Below are positions 24,523 through 33,938 of a DNA stretch of 64,000 nucleotides, one piece after another (the stretch's first letter is position 1; each line of letters opens with the position of its first letter). The stretch comes from Tangfeifania diversioriginum (GTDB lineage Bacteria; Bacteroidota; Bacteroidia; Bacteroidales; Prolixibacteraceae), in contig CAMCBW010000002.1 of the NCBI GenBank assembly GCA_945873105.1, positions 1-64,000 on the forward strand. The letters are read 5' to 3'. The translations under genes and the position numbers were made by a program. The notes under the pieces were generated by a model. That model did not search any database, had not been told where the DNA came from, and saw only the letters and a program-made list of their open reading frames with translations.

Positions 24523-26088
24523 TCAGAACATCAGCCCTAATTTGGCAGTCAGTACTGAGTATTTCCAAGTTGCATCAGAGGTATTGAAATGTGAAAAATT
24601 AAGGTGTATGAAATACTGGTTGATGACCCTGGATTTTTCTGCAGACCATCCAAGTTCGAATTGGGCTTCAAGCTTTAGCAAATTGCTGCTCTGGTACTTG
24701 AAGTCATAAAGGTAAAACTCCTTGATCTGGTTCTTGGTAATTTCCGTTAAATCAGACAATGCAAGATCATTGGCAAGGTTGTAAGTGTAGGCAGCAGACA
24801 ATTTGGGTGCCAAATGAAAGCTCTTCAGGTAGAAATTCTTTTCAAAAGAGGCTGCTCCAATGATATTTGAAAAAGAAGAGGTAAAAACCTCGGGTATGAA
24901 ATAGTAGTTCTCCTGGTTACTTACAAATGACAAGGATGAAACCCATAAATGGTCAAACAACTTTCGCTCATTCAACTTCTGGTAACTGTATCCCAGCTGC
25001 GCTTGTGCGATTTTTCGATTGAATTTAAGGTTTTTAGAGATGGTTACATACTCTGAAACATTTCCATTGTATACTTTTTCCTGGGTATATTCCGTCCCAT
25101 TGCCATCGTAATAATTGCCATTCAATTCGATTTTGTGAAGCTTTTCCATGGTTCCATAATGCAAGATCTCCTTGAGCTGCAGATCCAACAGATCCCAATC
25201 ACCCCCTCTGTCCTTTTGAGGTGCCGACGAACCATCAACTATTTTCTCTTTCCCAAAGTCAAATTTTATTTCAGTGAGGGAAGGAATTTTGGTCTTTTTG
25301 GTTTCGAATTGTACTCCACCAAGAATGGATTGCTGATTTTGGTGCCGACTGTAGTTGGAATCAATCTCCTTGGTATAGAATCCAAAACCTTTGAAAGCAT
25401 AATAGGAAATATCGGGATTATCCGTAATAGTCTGGGAATAACTTATTTCCTCTTTTCTATTCTGATAACCCAAATTGAGTCCCATGTTGTATTTCTCTGT
25501 GTGATAAATTACACCGGGATTTAATTTGATTTTCACCACATTGTTCTTGGGGCGGGGGTCTTTTTGCTTCGCGCCAACTCCAACGAAATAATCGATTCCG
25601 AAACCTAAAGACAACTTATCAGATAAATTGGTAGCCGCTCCACCTGCCAGACGATAATTCTCCTTGCGGTAGGTTACTCCCTGAACAGAATCTCCCAGGA
25701 TATAGGGGTTTCCCCGGTAGGGATCGTAGGTTCCGTTCCATCTGCCATCCTCTTCGTTTCTGTTGAGGTAGGCAAAACTACCGGAAAGATAGAATTTCTT
25801 GATTTTCTGATAGCTATTGGTAGAGAACAACAGGTCGCGGGTAGAGGCACCCTCCATGATCCGGTGGAAATCTCCCTTTCCGCTGATCCAGCCGGAATTG
25901 AAATCTGTAATTTTATTGGGAAGATTGTAGATCAAACCAGTAGCATTACCTGTAGTATGCCAGATGTTTTGGCTGTCATTGAGCTGAAATGATTTGAATG
26001 AATTGACTCTCAAAGTGTCATTACCGCTCACCCCAACAGCAATCGTTGTCAGGATCAGAGGCAGAACAATCTTTATGAAGTTAATCAT
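24523..26088 (-). CDS. DUF6850-type outer-membrane beta-barrel protein
   Basis: A 521-residue protein with a signal peptide (MINFIKIVLPLILTTIAVGVSG). A long run of alternating amphipathic strands ends YSVLTAKLGLMF, the aromatic C-terminal residue typical of outer-membrane barrels. I recognise the family as DUF6850; its function is unknown. It is the last gene of the sigma/TonB locus, 58 nt after the DUF4876 gene, with a hairpin between them. It is followed by 190 nt without a gene before the protease gene. Confidence 0.8.
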   Translation of the reverse strand: MINFIKIVLPLILTTIAVGVSGNDTLRVNSFKSFQLNDSQNIWHTTGNATGLIYNLPNKITDFNSGWISGKGDFHRIMEGASTRDLLFSTNSYQKIKKFYLSGSFAYLNRNEEDGRWNGTYDPYRGNPYILGDSVQGVTYRKENYRLAGGAATNLSDKLSLGFGIDYFVGVGAKQKDPRPKNNVVKIKLNPGVIYHTEKYNMGLNLGYQNRKEEISYSQTITDNPDISYYAFKGFGFYTKEIDSNYSRHQNQQSILGGVQFETKKTKIPSLTEIKFDFGKEKIVDGSSAPQKDRGGDWDLLDLQLKEILHYGTMEKLHKIELNGNYYDGNGTEYTQEKVYNGNVSEYVTISKNLKFNRKIAQAQLGYSYQKLNERKLFDHLWVSSLSFVSNQENYYFIPEVFTSSFSNIIGAASFEKNFYLKSFHLAPKLSAAYTYNLANDLALSDLTEITKNQIKEFYLYDFKYQSSNLLKLEAQFELGWSAEKSRVINQYFIHLNFSHFNTSDATWKYSVLTAKLGLMF

Positions 26089-26106
26089 TGGTCTATTGGT
26101 TTAAGA

Positions 26107-26134
26107 CCGGTACAGACGGGAGCGCCTGTACCGG
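26107..26134 (-). terminator. Hairpin between the DUF4876 and DUF6850 genes
   Basis: CCGGTACAG and CTGTACCGG form a perfect 9-bp stem with a 10-nt loop. The sequence that follows on the minus strand (TCTTAAACC) has no U-run, so it may lower rather than stop transcription, or stabilise the mRNA end. Confidence 0.5.
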
Positions 26135-26146
26135 CCGATCAAATTA

Positions 26147-27358
26147 TTAGTTTTCTACCGCAGTCGGATTCACCCAGGGAGTAGGAGTCAGATCATGCAA
26201 GAAATCATTCGAAGAGTTGTTGGTGTCCTTGTAGATAACGCGTCCGCTGATAACTGCCTTGGCTTTCCGCCTGATGGATTTGGAGCAATAGGTTCCTCCA
26301 TCCAGGTAGGTGTATCCTGCATCCAATGAAGTATGTAATCTTTTGTTTCTTTTGGTAGGATCAGCCTGCACTATCTCAACCGCATCGATTACATATTTTT
26401 TGTCGATCATAAAATATTTGGTTGCTGAGGTACTTCCGGGTACTGTCTTAAAATTGGCTGTATTGGCTACATAGGATTGCCAGTCGGTAGGAAGCCTGAA
26501 GATGATGACTCCTGCTCCAAAGACCGAGTGGATCCAGTCGTACATGGAGGTCGAGGTAGTGTAAATCACGGTAAGGTTAGGTACTGCCGGAGCATCCAAA
26601 TCATTGCCGCCAGATTCTACGTAGGTTTCAAATTCTGCTTTTGACATATCTACCGGGGAGGATGGATTTCCGTTTGGATCACCCTTGTGGTTGATACCAT
26701 CCATCGCAATGACGATACTCTTTCCCGGATAAACAGGCTTTTGTTTTCCTGTGCCAGGGACCATCCAAACATGGAAGGTGATTGGCAACTCATCCATAAA
26801 AGTGCCATCAGTTTTGACCCAGACATTAGGATTTGTAGGGGTTTGCTGAAGAACACCCAAACAGAGACCGTCTGCATACAGCGTATCGTTGGTATTGTTG
26901 TATATCTCGTGGAATTGATCAGAATAGTAGGTCTTGGCATCCGGTGTTCTGGAACCGGCAAAATAGACCTCTTTCAGTATAAATCCACCTGTGTTATCGG
27001 CCAATACCAGATTCATCGAAACCGTGGATATTTTTGTCAGCATGTAATTACTTTGAATACAATTGAAAGTGTACTCATCGGTATCCACTTTTACCGTGAA
27101 ATTACTTTTGATGTCATAATTGCCTTCGACCAAGGTTACAGTAGCAGTACCGGTTGCATCTGCAATGGCGATAGTCTCTCTTCCAGTTTGGGTATTGGTA
27201 ATTTTTACCTCTACACCGGCAGGAATGGGTGCAAGGTTAAAACCCTGAGGATAGGCAAGCACGATTTGCATTTCATAGCTTGGCGTAACATCTTTTTTAC
27301 AGTTGACAACAACCAACCCTACCAGGAGGGAAAAGGTGACGAGGAGCAGTTTTTTCAT
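26147..27358 (-). CDS. DUF4876 surface lipoprotein
   Basis: A 403-residue lipoprotein: the signal KKLLLVTFSLLVGLVVVNC ends in a lipobox-like VVNC followed by KKD. Next comes an Ig/CNA-B-like beta-sandwich (PAGVEVKITNTQTGRETIAIADA, about 45-120), then the DUF4876 region. It lies between the TonB receptor gene (23 nt) and the DUF6850 gene, so it is probably the surface partner of that receptor. No ligand is known to me. Confidence 0.84.
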   Translation of the reverse strand: MKKLLLVTFSLLVGLVVVNCKKDVTPSYEMQIVLAYPQGFNLAPIPAGVEVKITNTQTGRETIAIADATGTATVTLVEGNYDIKSNFTVKVDTDEYTFNCIQSNYMLTKISTVSMNLVLADNTGGFILKEVYFAGSRTPDAKTYYSDQFHEIYNNTNDTLYADGLCLGVLQQTPTNPNVWVKTDGTFMDELPITFHVWMVPGTGKQKPVYPGKSIVIAMDGINHKGDPNGNPSSPVDMSKAEFETYVESGGNDLDAPAVPNLTVIYTTSTSMYDWIHSVFGAGVIIFRLPTDWQSYVANTANFKTVPGSTSATKYFMIDKKYVIDAVEIVQADPTKRNKRLHTSLDAGYTYLDGGTYCSKSIRRKAKAVISGRVIYKDTNNSSNDFLHDLTPTPWVNPTAVEN

Positions 27359-27381
27359 GATGGTAAAATTTATATTTGTAA

Positions 27382-30231
27382 TTACAATGATAGTTTTATC
27401 TCTGCGCCAAAATAGGCTGGTTGATTCATCCTTGAGTAACTGTCTGTCCTGACAGACCTGTATACAGGTCTGAAGTTGAGAAAGTTGTTGGCAAAAAAGG
27501 ACAATTGCAGTTTGTCACCGATCTCCTTGGTGAGTTTAATGTTGATCATACAGGTCACAGGGCGCTTTTCCGTGATGTACTCATAACTGAACATCTGATC
27601 AACCATGAAGCTGAAAGGTGCAACAAAGCTGTTACTGGATACCCATTCGTGGTAAACCATCTGTTTGTCATAGTACCCAATTGGATCCGCATAAATTTTG
27701 TCTATACCGTTGAAAACCCCATACTGCTTTTCGTTGTTTGGTCCGAGGGTATAGGAGACCGGACTTCCGTTGCTTTCCCATTTGTAGACAGATCTGTCAA
27801 ACCAGATAACTTGTGTACTGGTGGAGACAATCATGCGGATAGCAGGGATGTGCGTTGTCAGGTTGAAATTGGTATTGAGCCTTTGCTTAATATTGCCTTT
27901 GCCTCCCGGGAATATAGAGACATAGGGAAATTTTTCTCCAAGGTAGGAGACATTTACCTTGGTTGGGAAAGGCTCCATATCTTCAGTTCTGGTCATATGG
28001 TAATAGGCCCCGTCGACGATAAGACTCGATTTGATGCAATTGATCTTTCCAAAATTTACCACATATTCTATCCCCTTTTTATCGATGTTATAGGTGTTGA
28101 TCGGTCTGCTGTAACTGTGAAATTCCTCCTTTTGGGAAAAGGGCAATGTCTTGGTTGTCCCGTTTTCGACATAGGTAATTTGCCCGTTGTTGTAAGCCGG
28201 TTGCTTTCCAGCTCCGGCCAGTTGATCCCATTTGTTGTAATCCATGACAAAATACTGGCTCCTGTATGCAAAACCATTGGCCATCTTTTCAGCAAAGCCG
28301 GTTAGGGATACTTTCACCCCCAGGATATTAAAATCCGCACCAGCTTCGTATTTGGTATTGGTAGTTGGTTTAAGATCCGGATTGGAGGTGTCGTCTATCA
28401 CTTGTGTAGTAACTACTATCAAATCAGGGTAATAGTTGAAACTGATCTCATCCTGGTAAGATTTGTCGGGATACAGATAGATCATTGAGGGATTCTTGGA
28501 GGTCAAGCCATACCCAAACCGGAGGGAGAGATCCCTGAGTGGCTCCTTTTGCCTGTTTTTTAGCAAGGTATAGGTAATGTTGATACGTGGTTCGAAGGAT
28601 ATGTAACCATCTGTACCAAAAATTCCCTTGGGAAGCATGTTGTTGTATCTCAGGCCAAATTGTGACTTCAGGTTGGTTTTGCCGATCGGAAGATCGATCA
28701 TATCTTCAACAAAGAAGGCCAGGTCGCGGCTCATCGGAATATCCTTAAAGGCGCGTGGTCGGGTTGAAGAGGCTCCTGAAGGGGGGCGTGTGTGGTCATA
28801 GATCCGTCCATCACCATTGTTTCCCGAAGCCCTCCATTCAGCTCCGGCCATCAGGTTATTTTTTAAGGCACCGTATTCGCCAGTGATATTGCCTTTTACG
28901 GTACCAAAGAAATTGTAGGGTTGGCCATCAATGGTCAAATCACTGATATAGCGTGTGGGCAGGATTTCACCTTCAGCCTCTCCCGAAACCATGGCAATGG
29001 GCAACGCCGTGGCACCACTGTTGGTGGTAATCCGGTGTTCATAGATGGTTTGCTTGTTGTAGTCGCCCGAAAAGTTGTAGGTGATATTGGTTAACCACGG
29101 TTTTTGAACAGACCATTTCCCAAATAGTTTGAGTCCATAATTCTGCTCTTTTTCCTGAAGTACCTCTTCCCGCAGAAGATCAGGATCATTTTTTGTGTTG
29201 TCCAGTGTATTGAAATAGTTCAACTTCAAATTGATACTCAGAGGTTTGGTCTCTCGGAAGAGTGTGTTGGAATATCCCAGCTGTCCGGTTAATCTTTTGT
29301 AGCTCTTGCTTGGCAATCGGATGTCATCCATCGATTTGGTATAGTCTACATCCACATTCATCGCACCATTCTTGTTCCCGGGTAAAATGAAGCCCTTTGA
29401 CATGGCAAATTGTTTGATATTCGGATCGGCTTTTACCTTGGAAAAGAGCTTCGTTTTGCCGGCCTTTGTTTTTACAAGCACTGCCCCTGTGGTGAGGTTT
29501 CCATATTCAACCGATGGAATTCCCCTGATCACCTCTACCGACTCAATGTTATCTGTTGAGATTTTTCTTAAGTCAACTCCTTGCCCTGCTGTTGAATAGG
29601 ATTGTGCCGTACCGCCACTGGCCGTGTTCAACGACTGCATGTTGGCATCATTGTTGACGGGAGTGCCGTCTACAATGATGGCTGTACCGGCGGCACTGTT
29701 CTGGTCCGGATTATTGGAAGTATTAATATCCCTGATGGTTATCTGATTGGACCTCGACATATCCGGATTCAAGGTTACCTGTCCAGGCACCAGTTGCATC
29801 ACATCCGCGAGGCTGGTAGGCTGTACATGGGTCAGTGCCGCACTCTCAATTTTTGAGGAGGAGCTTAGATTTGTATTCTCTTTTGCGGTGACCACCACCT
29901 CCTCCAAAGCAAGGGTTGATTGAACCATGTAGACAATAAACTCCCTGTTCTGGTTGTCAATGCTGATAGACTTTTCAAATGGTTCATATCCCAGACAAAT
30001 TGCCTGGAGGGTGTATTTCCCCTGGGGAACTTTCTCAAAAATGAAATTTCCCTGGTTATTTGAGGTCGTCCACAGGTTGAGCTCCTTGATCTGGATGGCC
30101 ACCATTTCAATCTTTTCGCCGGACTTTTCCATGACTTTGCCGGTAAACCTTACATTGGTTTGTGCATTGGCAAAACCAAACGTAAGCATACAGATTAAGA
30201 TCAATGAAGGAGCAATTTTGTATCCGGTCAT
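27382..30231 (-). CDS. TonB-dependent outer-membrane receptor
   Basis: The 949-residue receptor has a signal peptide (SLILICMLTFGFANA), a CarboxypepD_reg-like domain (VRFTGKVMEKSGEKIEMVAI, about 26-110), a plug domain (PTSLADVMQLVPGQVTLNP; IDNIESVEVIRGIPSVEYGN-like NIESVEVIRGIPSVEYG) and a barrel ending QPAYFGAEIKLSL. It moves a ligand across the outer membrane using TonB/ExbBD energy. It is not followed by a SusD, so it is not a standard polysaccharide system. It lies 30 nt downstream of the membrane ferredoxin gene. The sigma/anti-sigma genes upstream suggest it is induced by a specific signal. Confidence 0.93.
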   Translation of the reverse strand: MTGYKIAPSLILICMLTFGFANAQTNVRFTGKVMEKSGEKIEMVAIQIKELNLWTTSNNQGNFIFEKVPQGKYTLQAICLGYEPFEKSISIDNQNREFIVYMVQSTLALEEVVVTAKENTNLSSSSKIESAALTHVQPTSLADVMQLVPGQVTLNPDMSRSNQITIRDINTSNNPDQNSAAGTAIIVDGTPVNNDANMQSLNTASGGTAQSYSTAGQGVDLRKISTDNIESVEVIRGIPSVEYGNLTTGAVLVKTKAGKTKLFSKVKADPNIKQFAMSKGFILPGNKNGAMNVDVDYTKSMDDIRLPSKSYKRLTGQLGYSNTLFRETKPLSINLKLNYFNTLDNTKNDPDLLREEVLQEKEQNYGLKLFGKWSVQKPWLTNITYNFSGDYNKQTIYEHRITTNSGATALPIAMVSGEAEGEILPTRYISDLTIDGQPYNFFGTVKGNITGEYGALKNNLMAGAEWRASGNNGDGRIYDHTRPPSGASSTRPRAFKDIPMSRDLAFFVEDMIDLPIGKTNLKSQFGLRYNNMLPKGIFGTDGYISFEPRINITYTLLKNRQKEPLRDLSLRFGYGLTSKNPSMIYLYPDKSYQDEISFNYYPDLIVVTTQVIDDTSNPDLKPTTNTKYEAGADFNILGVKVSLTGFAEKMANGFAYRSQYFVMDYNKWDQLAGAGKQPAYNNGQITYVENGTTKTLPFSQKEEFHSYSRPINTYNIDKKGIEYVVNFGKINCIKSSLIVDGAYYHMTRTEDMEPFPTKVNVSYLGEKFPYVSIFPGGKGNIKQRLNTNFNLTTHIPAIRMIVSTSTQVIWFDRSVYKWESNGSPVSYTLGPNNEKQYGVFNGIDKIYADPIGYYDKQMVYHEWVSSNSFVAPFSFMVDQMFSYEYITEKRPVTCMINIKLTKEIGDKLQLSFFANNFLNFRPVYRSVRTDSYSRMNQPAYFGAEIKLSL

Positions 30232-30261
30232 CGTTGATTGAATTAGTAGGCTAAAAATAGA

Positions 30262-32169
30262 TCAAAATTTGTACATGTTGACAATCTTTCCTGCTTCACC
30301 ATCACTGTATGTCACAGAAAGTGAATCACTCTTGAGTGCCTGCTCAATTTTGGCCTTGTTGGTGATGGAATCCACGTATACAATTTCGAAGGCAATTTGC
30401 AGGGAACTATCAAGTACCGATTTGAATTCGATCACCCCATTGTCGTTGGAGAGGTGGCTAATCAAATAGGGAAGCGTTTTTGTATTGTATTTGTTTTCCC
30501 CAAGTGGCACCTTGAGGGTGTCCAATACACTCTCCTTGTAATCGGATTTACTGTTGAAATCTTTCACATAAGGTTGAAACATTTTTTCAACGTAGGCTTT
30601 TGCCGATATGGTGCTGTATTCGATTTTGTTAACCACTTTGTATGGTAAGTCAACAGTTTTGTTTTTTCCGGCGCTCAAAACAGTAAGGGATTTTGATTCT
30701 ATCTTTGCGATTAGCTCTTCTTCAGTGATGGTAGAGTTGGCTGGGAAGAAAATCCTGACCCTCACCGGGCACTCGAATTCACTCTCGACACCGAGGGCAT
30801 CTGTTTTTTCCCGTAGCAGGATGGAGAGGTAGGTGAAATCCATCGGATCAAAGAACTTGTCGACCAGCATCGAAGCCACTTTAACCTCCTTGTTCTCCTT
30901 GCCTATGATGTGTAGGGCTGTTTTCATCGGCATAAAGAGTTTGGCCTGAATCTTCACATCGTTCAAGATTTCAGGATCATAATAGATCTTTACCGTATTG
31001 GTAGCCACATAGGTAGCCACACCACGCACCCCTTCCACCTGTTTCATCTGGGAGGCAAAAGCCATGGAACTGCCGAAACATTTGATGTTCTTCAATCCGG
31101 ATTGTTTGAAGACCGCACTCTTCTCGATGGTTGCCTGATCGACCCATCGTTGGTCGATCGTTGGAACTTCCCAAATGGAACTCAGGATCAAACCGATGAC
31201 AAAGAGGGCAACCGTCGCAATGGGTGGTAACCATTTCAGGGAACTGCGCTTGTTGATCTGGATGGTATCCTTCACCGGACAAACCACCACACATTCGTTG
31301 CAGAGGTTGCAATCCACATCTTTCACAACTTTCATGCTGGCCACGTCGATGGCCTGCGGACAGCGGCGGCTGCACAACTGGCAGTCGGTACAGGTCAGTT
31401 CGTTGCGGGTAATTTTGGCAGCCGGGGTAAAGGTCAGCTTTTCCCCAAAAATCTCCAGAAGATATCCTCCCAGGGTTGCAACTCCCAATGGCCATGCATA
31501 GTGAACGGCAAAGCCCATCTGCCTCAGCAGGATGTAGACTCCTATGACGGCAATAAAGAACCAGCTGAATTTGAAGATGTTGGAGACTGCACCAAACGGA
31601 CAGATGTATTTGCACCAGAGGAGGCGGATAAATACGGAACCAATGATTACCAATGCGATGGCAAGCGAGGCGTAAAGAAGGACTACATCCATACTGAAAC
31701 CGGTGGCAACAGCATAATAGGGATCGAATTTCTTGCAGAACAGTTCGCTGGAGCCCAGGGTGTAGTAAAAGGTGATAAACAAAAGAACATATTTCACAGA
31801 ACGGAACAGCTTGTCAACAATCCCTTTCAGGGTAATTCGAACCTTTAATCTTTCTCCCATTTTGCCAAGCCATTCGCTGATGGTACCAATGGGGCAGATG
31901 TAGGCACAAAACAATTTGCTAAAGAGGAAGATCCCTATAATCAGGAGGACACCCATGGAAATCTGGACGGAAGTCATGGTACAGGCCAGAGAATTGTTCA
32001 ACAGGAAGCTGCTCAATGCCTGCACGCCACCAAATGGACAATAGGCTTCAAAATCAGGGGTGAAATCATCCTTGAAAATGGGCAGTATGGCCAGTAAAAT
32101 CATAAATCCGATCACACTCCATTGAATGACGATGCGGGGGAGGTTACTTTTGCTGAATTTCTTTTTCAT
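30262..32169 (-). CDS. NapH/NosR/CcoG-like membrane ferredoxin with HMA-like tail
   Basis: The 635-residue inner-membrane protein has about five helices with the Cys motifs CPFG (44), CAYICPIG (88) and CKYICPFG (186). Two 4Fe-4S motifs follow: Cys260/263/266/270 and Cys287/290/293/297. Another helix is near 317-333. Residues about 355-425 resemble a heavy-metal-associated fold (SGLKNIKCFGSSMAFASQMK, then VRGVATYVATNTVKIYYDPE) but with one Cys (364) instead of CxxC. The last 200 residues are extracytoplasmic or soluble and unassigned. It probably passes electrons across the membrane. Its place between the sigma operon and a TonB receptor suggests reductive handling of an imported metal or ligand. 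Confidence 0.85.
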   Translation of the reverse strand: MKKKFSKSNLPRIVIQWSVIGFMILLAILPIFKDDFTPDFEAYCPFGGVQALSSFLLNNSLACTMTSVQISMGVLLIIGIFLFSKLFCAYICPIGTISEWLGKMGERLKVRITLKGIVDKLFRSVKYVLLFITFYYTLGSSELFCKKFDPYYAVATGFSMDVVLLYASLAIALVIIGSVFIRLLWCKYICPFGAVSNIFKFSWFFIAVIGVYILLRQMGFAVHYAWPLGVATLGGYLLEIFGEKLTFTPAAKITRNELTCTDCQLCSRRCPQAIDVASMKVVKDVDCNLCNECVVVCPVKDTIQINKRSSLKWLPPIATVALFVIGLILSSIWEVPTIDQRWVDQATIEKSAVFKQSGLKNIKCFGSSMAFASQMKQVEGVRGVATYVATNTVKIYYDPEILNDVKIQAKLFMPMKTALHIIGKENKEVKVASMLVDKFFDPMDFTYLSILLREKTDALGVESEFECPVRVRIFFPANSTITEEELIAKIESKSLTVLSAGKNKTVDLPYKVVNKIEYSTISAKAYVEKMFQPYVKDFNSKSDYKESVLDTLKVPLGENKYNTKTLPYLISHLSNDNGVIEFKSVLDSSLQIAFEIVYVDSITNKAKIEQALKSDSLSVTYSDGEAGKIVNMYKF

Positions 32170-32214
32170 GAGAAGTTAGTCTGATTTTTAAGTATTTAGA
32201 TTCTTGGTTTTTGG

Positions 32215-32610
32215 TTAAAACAGGGGTTGACGATCCACATTCAGATGGTGCATCTCCCTTAATTCAATCAAAGCATCCGTCTTTCTCTTGTTTTTTGAAT
32301 TCAGGATTTGGGTATTTGCATGAAAACCCAACACAATTCCCAGCATGATTGCTGCGGCAATGACTGTGGAGAATTGAAAGAAGAGGGAGAAATCCTTTTG
32401 CTTTTTGTTTTCTGAAAAGGAGATCTCTTTCCGGGATAAAATCCGCGAAAGCAGTGTTTCCGGAACATCTACGGGTTCGTCAAGCAACTGCATGGAATGG
32501 TCAATTCCTGTCTGAATACGGGAACACTCCGCGCAATTTGAAAGGTGTGACCGGGACCGCTCATCCGTTGTGCCAAGAACCATATTTTGTTTTGAGTGGG
32601 CGCACTCCAT
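32215..32610 (-). CDS. Zinc-finger anti-sigma factor
   Basis: A 131-residue protein starting with an HxxxCxxC zinc anti-sigma (ZAS) motif: His22, Cys26 and Cys29 in HLSNCAEC. One membrane helix follows (FQFSTVIAAAIMLGIVLGF, about 78-96) and a short periplasmic tail. This is the standard shape of a membrane anti-sigma factor holding an ECF sigma factor in the cytoplasm. It lies 45 nt before the ferredoxin gene and 215 nt after the sensor gene, the gap being filled by a palindromic repeat. Confidence 0.8.
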   Translation of the reverse strand: MECAHSKQNMVLGTTDERSRSHLSNCAECSRIQTGIDHSMQLLDEPVDVPETLLSRILSRKEISFSENKKQKDFSLFFQFSTVIAAAIMLGIVLGFHANTQILNSKNKRKTDALIELREMHHLNVDRQPLF

Positions 32611-32674
32611 GTTGTGTTGATTTACAGTAAACTAATTTCAAGAATCTCTACTATACTAAGTAATGCACAATTGA

Positions 32675-32769
32675 TAATGTCGTATTTTTTCTTTGCGAAC
32701 TTCGCGGGCTTTGCGCGAAACTATTGGCAAATAGCCCAAAATTGGAAAATTTGATCCTACGACATTATA
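32675..32769. repeat. 95-bp inverted-repeat element in the sigma operon
   Basis: ATAATGTCGTA (32675-32685) is exactly inverted as TACGACATTAT (32759-32769). The inside carries TTTGCGAAC/TTCGCGGGCTTTGCGCGAAA words common between Bacteroidota genes. It separates the sensor gene from the anti-sigma gene and looks like an insertion into an operon. Confidence 0.7.
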
Positions 32770-32825
32770 TTGTTCTTCTAACTTAAGACGCACGGAAAAA
32801 ATAAATCCGGCGGTCTGAAGAAAAT

Positions 32826-33335
32826 TTATTTGTTCAGCTGGTCTCTCCTGGCACATTCGCGTTTGTTGCAGAACTCACATTGATCGCCCAATTCCATCAT
32901 CTCCTTCAACAGCTGGTCCAGCAAGAGCTTCTGATCTTCGTCGCAGATGCTCTTGATGTTGTCGAAATGCCGGATGGTCTGTTTCTTCAAGCCGGCATGG
33001 AGTTTTCCGATGTTTTGTGCGATGGAATCCATCCGTGCCTTTGAAGGGGAGGGGGAGGTCATCTCTTCCACCAACCTGAAATTGGAGGCGCATTCCATGT
33101 CCAGCAGGGATTGATAAATCCTGAATACTTCACTGTCCAGCAGGGCAATTTTTTTGAACTGTTCATCCGAGAGTTTCAGTTCCCTTCTGAGAAAGTCATC
33201 AGAATTGTATTTTTCCAATGATCTTGCCGGGGTTTGTTTGTTGAGCAAAAGGATGGTGCCAAATGCGGAAATATTGATTACCAACAGAAAGATATTCAAC
33301 CACTGAATAATTCGATCCTTTTTGGAAGTTTTCAT
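32826..33335 (-). CDS. Periplasmic metal-sensor-like protein (Spy/CpxP/CnrX type)
   Basis: From ATG 33335 the protein has 169 residues: one N-terminal membrane anchor (WLNIFLLVINISAFGTILLL, about 12-31), then a helical hairpin domain with the LTxxQ-like LKLSDEQFKKI near residue 55. Candidate metal ligands are His113, His123 and a Cys-rich end, Cys153, Cys156 and Cys161 in CEFCNKREC. This fits the periplasmic heavy-metal sensor family that includes CnrX and Spy. The ATG lies 1 nt after the sigma factor stop. A longer frame to 33443 only overlaps the sigma gene. Confidence 0.8.
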   Translation of the reverse strand: MKTSKKDRIIQWLNIFLLVINISAFGTILLLNKQTPARSLEKYNSDDFLRRELKLSDEQFKKIALLDSEVFRIYQSLLDMECASNFRLVEEMTSPSPSKARMDSIAQNIGKLHAGLKKQTIRHFDNIKSICDEDQKLLLDQLLKEMMELGDQCEFCNKRECARRDQLNK

Positions 33336-33336
33336 G

Positions 33337-33918
33337 TTATCTGTAGTGTTTTTTGAAGTAATCGAACAAAGTTTTTCTAAGATTGGTTTTGGCCCTGTAA
33401 ATGAGCGATTCAACAGAAACCTGGGATAGTCCCATTTGATCACTGATCTCTTTTTGGGAAAAGTTGTCGAATTTGTGCAAAAGGATTGCTTTTTTTTGAT
33501 TTTCAGGCAATTGATCGATGGCCTTGAAAATGAATTTGCGGGTATCCTCCTCTTCCAATTTGGAAAAGGGGGTGCTGGTTTCGGAAAGCGGGTTTTTGCC
33601 CGTGATGTCTAAAAAAGTTGATTCGAGTGTTGTATTTTGGTTGGATTTGGCAGGATTGTGCTTACGCAGGAAGCTCAGGGACTTGTTCATCGCAATTTTG
33701 AACAACCAGCCCGACAGATCGTGCTCTTTTTGAACCTGGCTGAGGGATCGGAAGACCTCGATAAAAACCTCCTGCGACAAATCCTCTGCATCGGTTTGGA
33801 TGCGTACCAGACGGAAACAGGTGGCATATACCATCCGCTGGTACTTTGCCACCAAAGCACCAAAAGCCTGTTCGTCGTTTTTCAGGATTTTCGCTACAAG
33901 TATCCGGTCATCCGCCAT
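33337..33918 (-). CDS. ECF-type RNA polymerase sigma factor
   Basis: The 193 residues show sigma region 2 (DEQAFGALVAKYQRMVYAT, DAEDLSQEVFIEVFRSL, LSGWLFKIAMNKSLSFLRK) and region 4 (LPENQKKAILLHKFDNFSQK, EISDQMGLSQVSVESLIYRAKTNL), with no region 3 or 1.1. Sequestration by the HxxxCxxC membrane protein encoded two genes downstream is the likely control. It is flanked by a lipoprotein gene (20 nt upstream) and the sensor gene (1 nt downstream). The target promoter sequence could not be deduced. Confidence 0.93.
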   Translation of the reverse strand: MADDRILVAKILKNDEQAFGALVAKYQRMVYATCFRLVRIQTDAEDLSQEVFIEVFRSLSQVQKEHDLSGWLFKIAMNKSLSFLRKHNPAKSNQNTTLESTFLDITGKNPLSETSTPFSKLEEEDTRKFIFKAIDQLPENQKKAILLHKFDNFSQKEISDQMGLSQVSVESLIYRAKTNLRKTLFDYFKKHYR

Positions 33919-33938
33919 GCATCGTCAGGGAGTCATTG

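Noticed and set aside
27382-30231. SusC of a polysaccharide utilisation locus
   Set aside because: No SusD follows; the partners are DUF4876 and DUF6850 proteins and a membrane ferredoxin.
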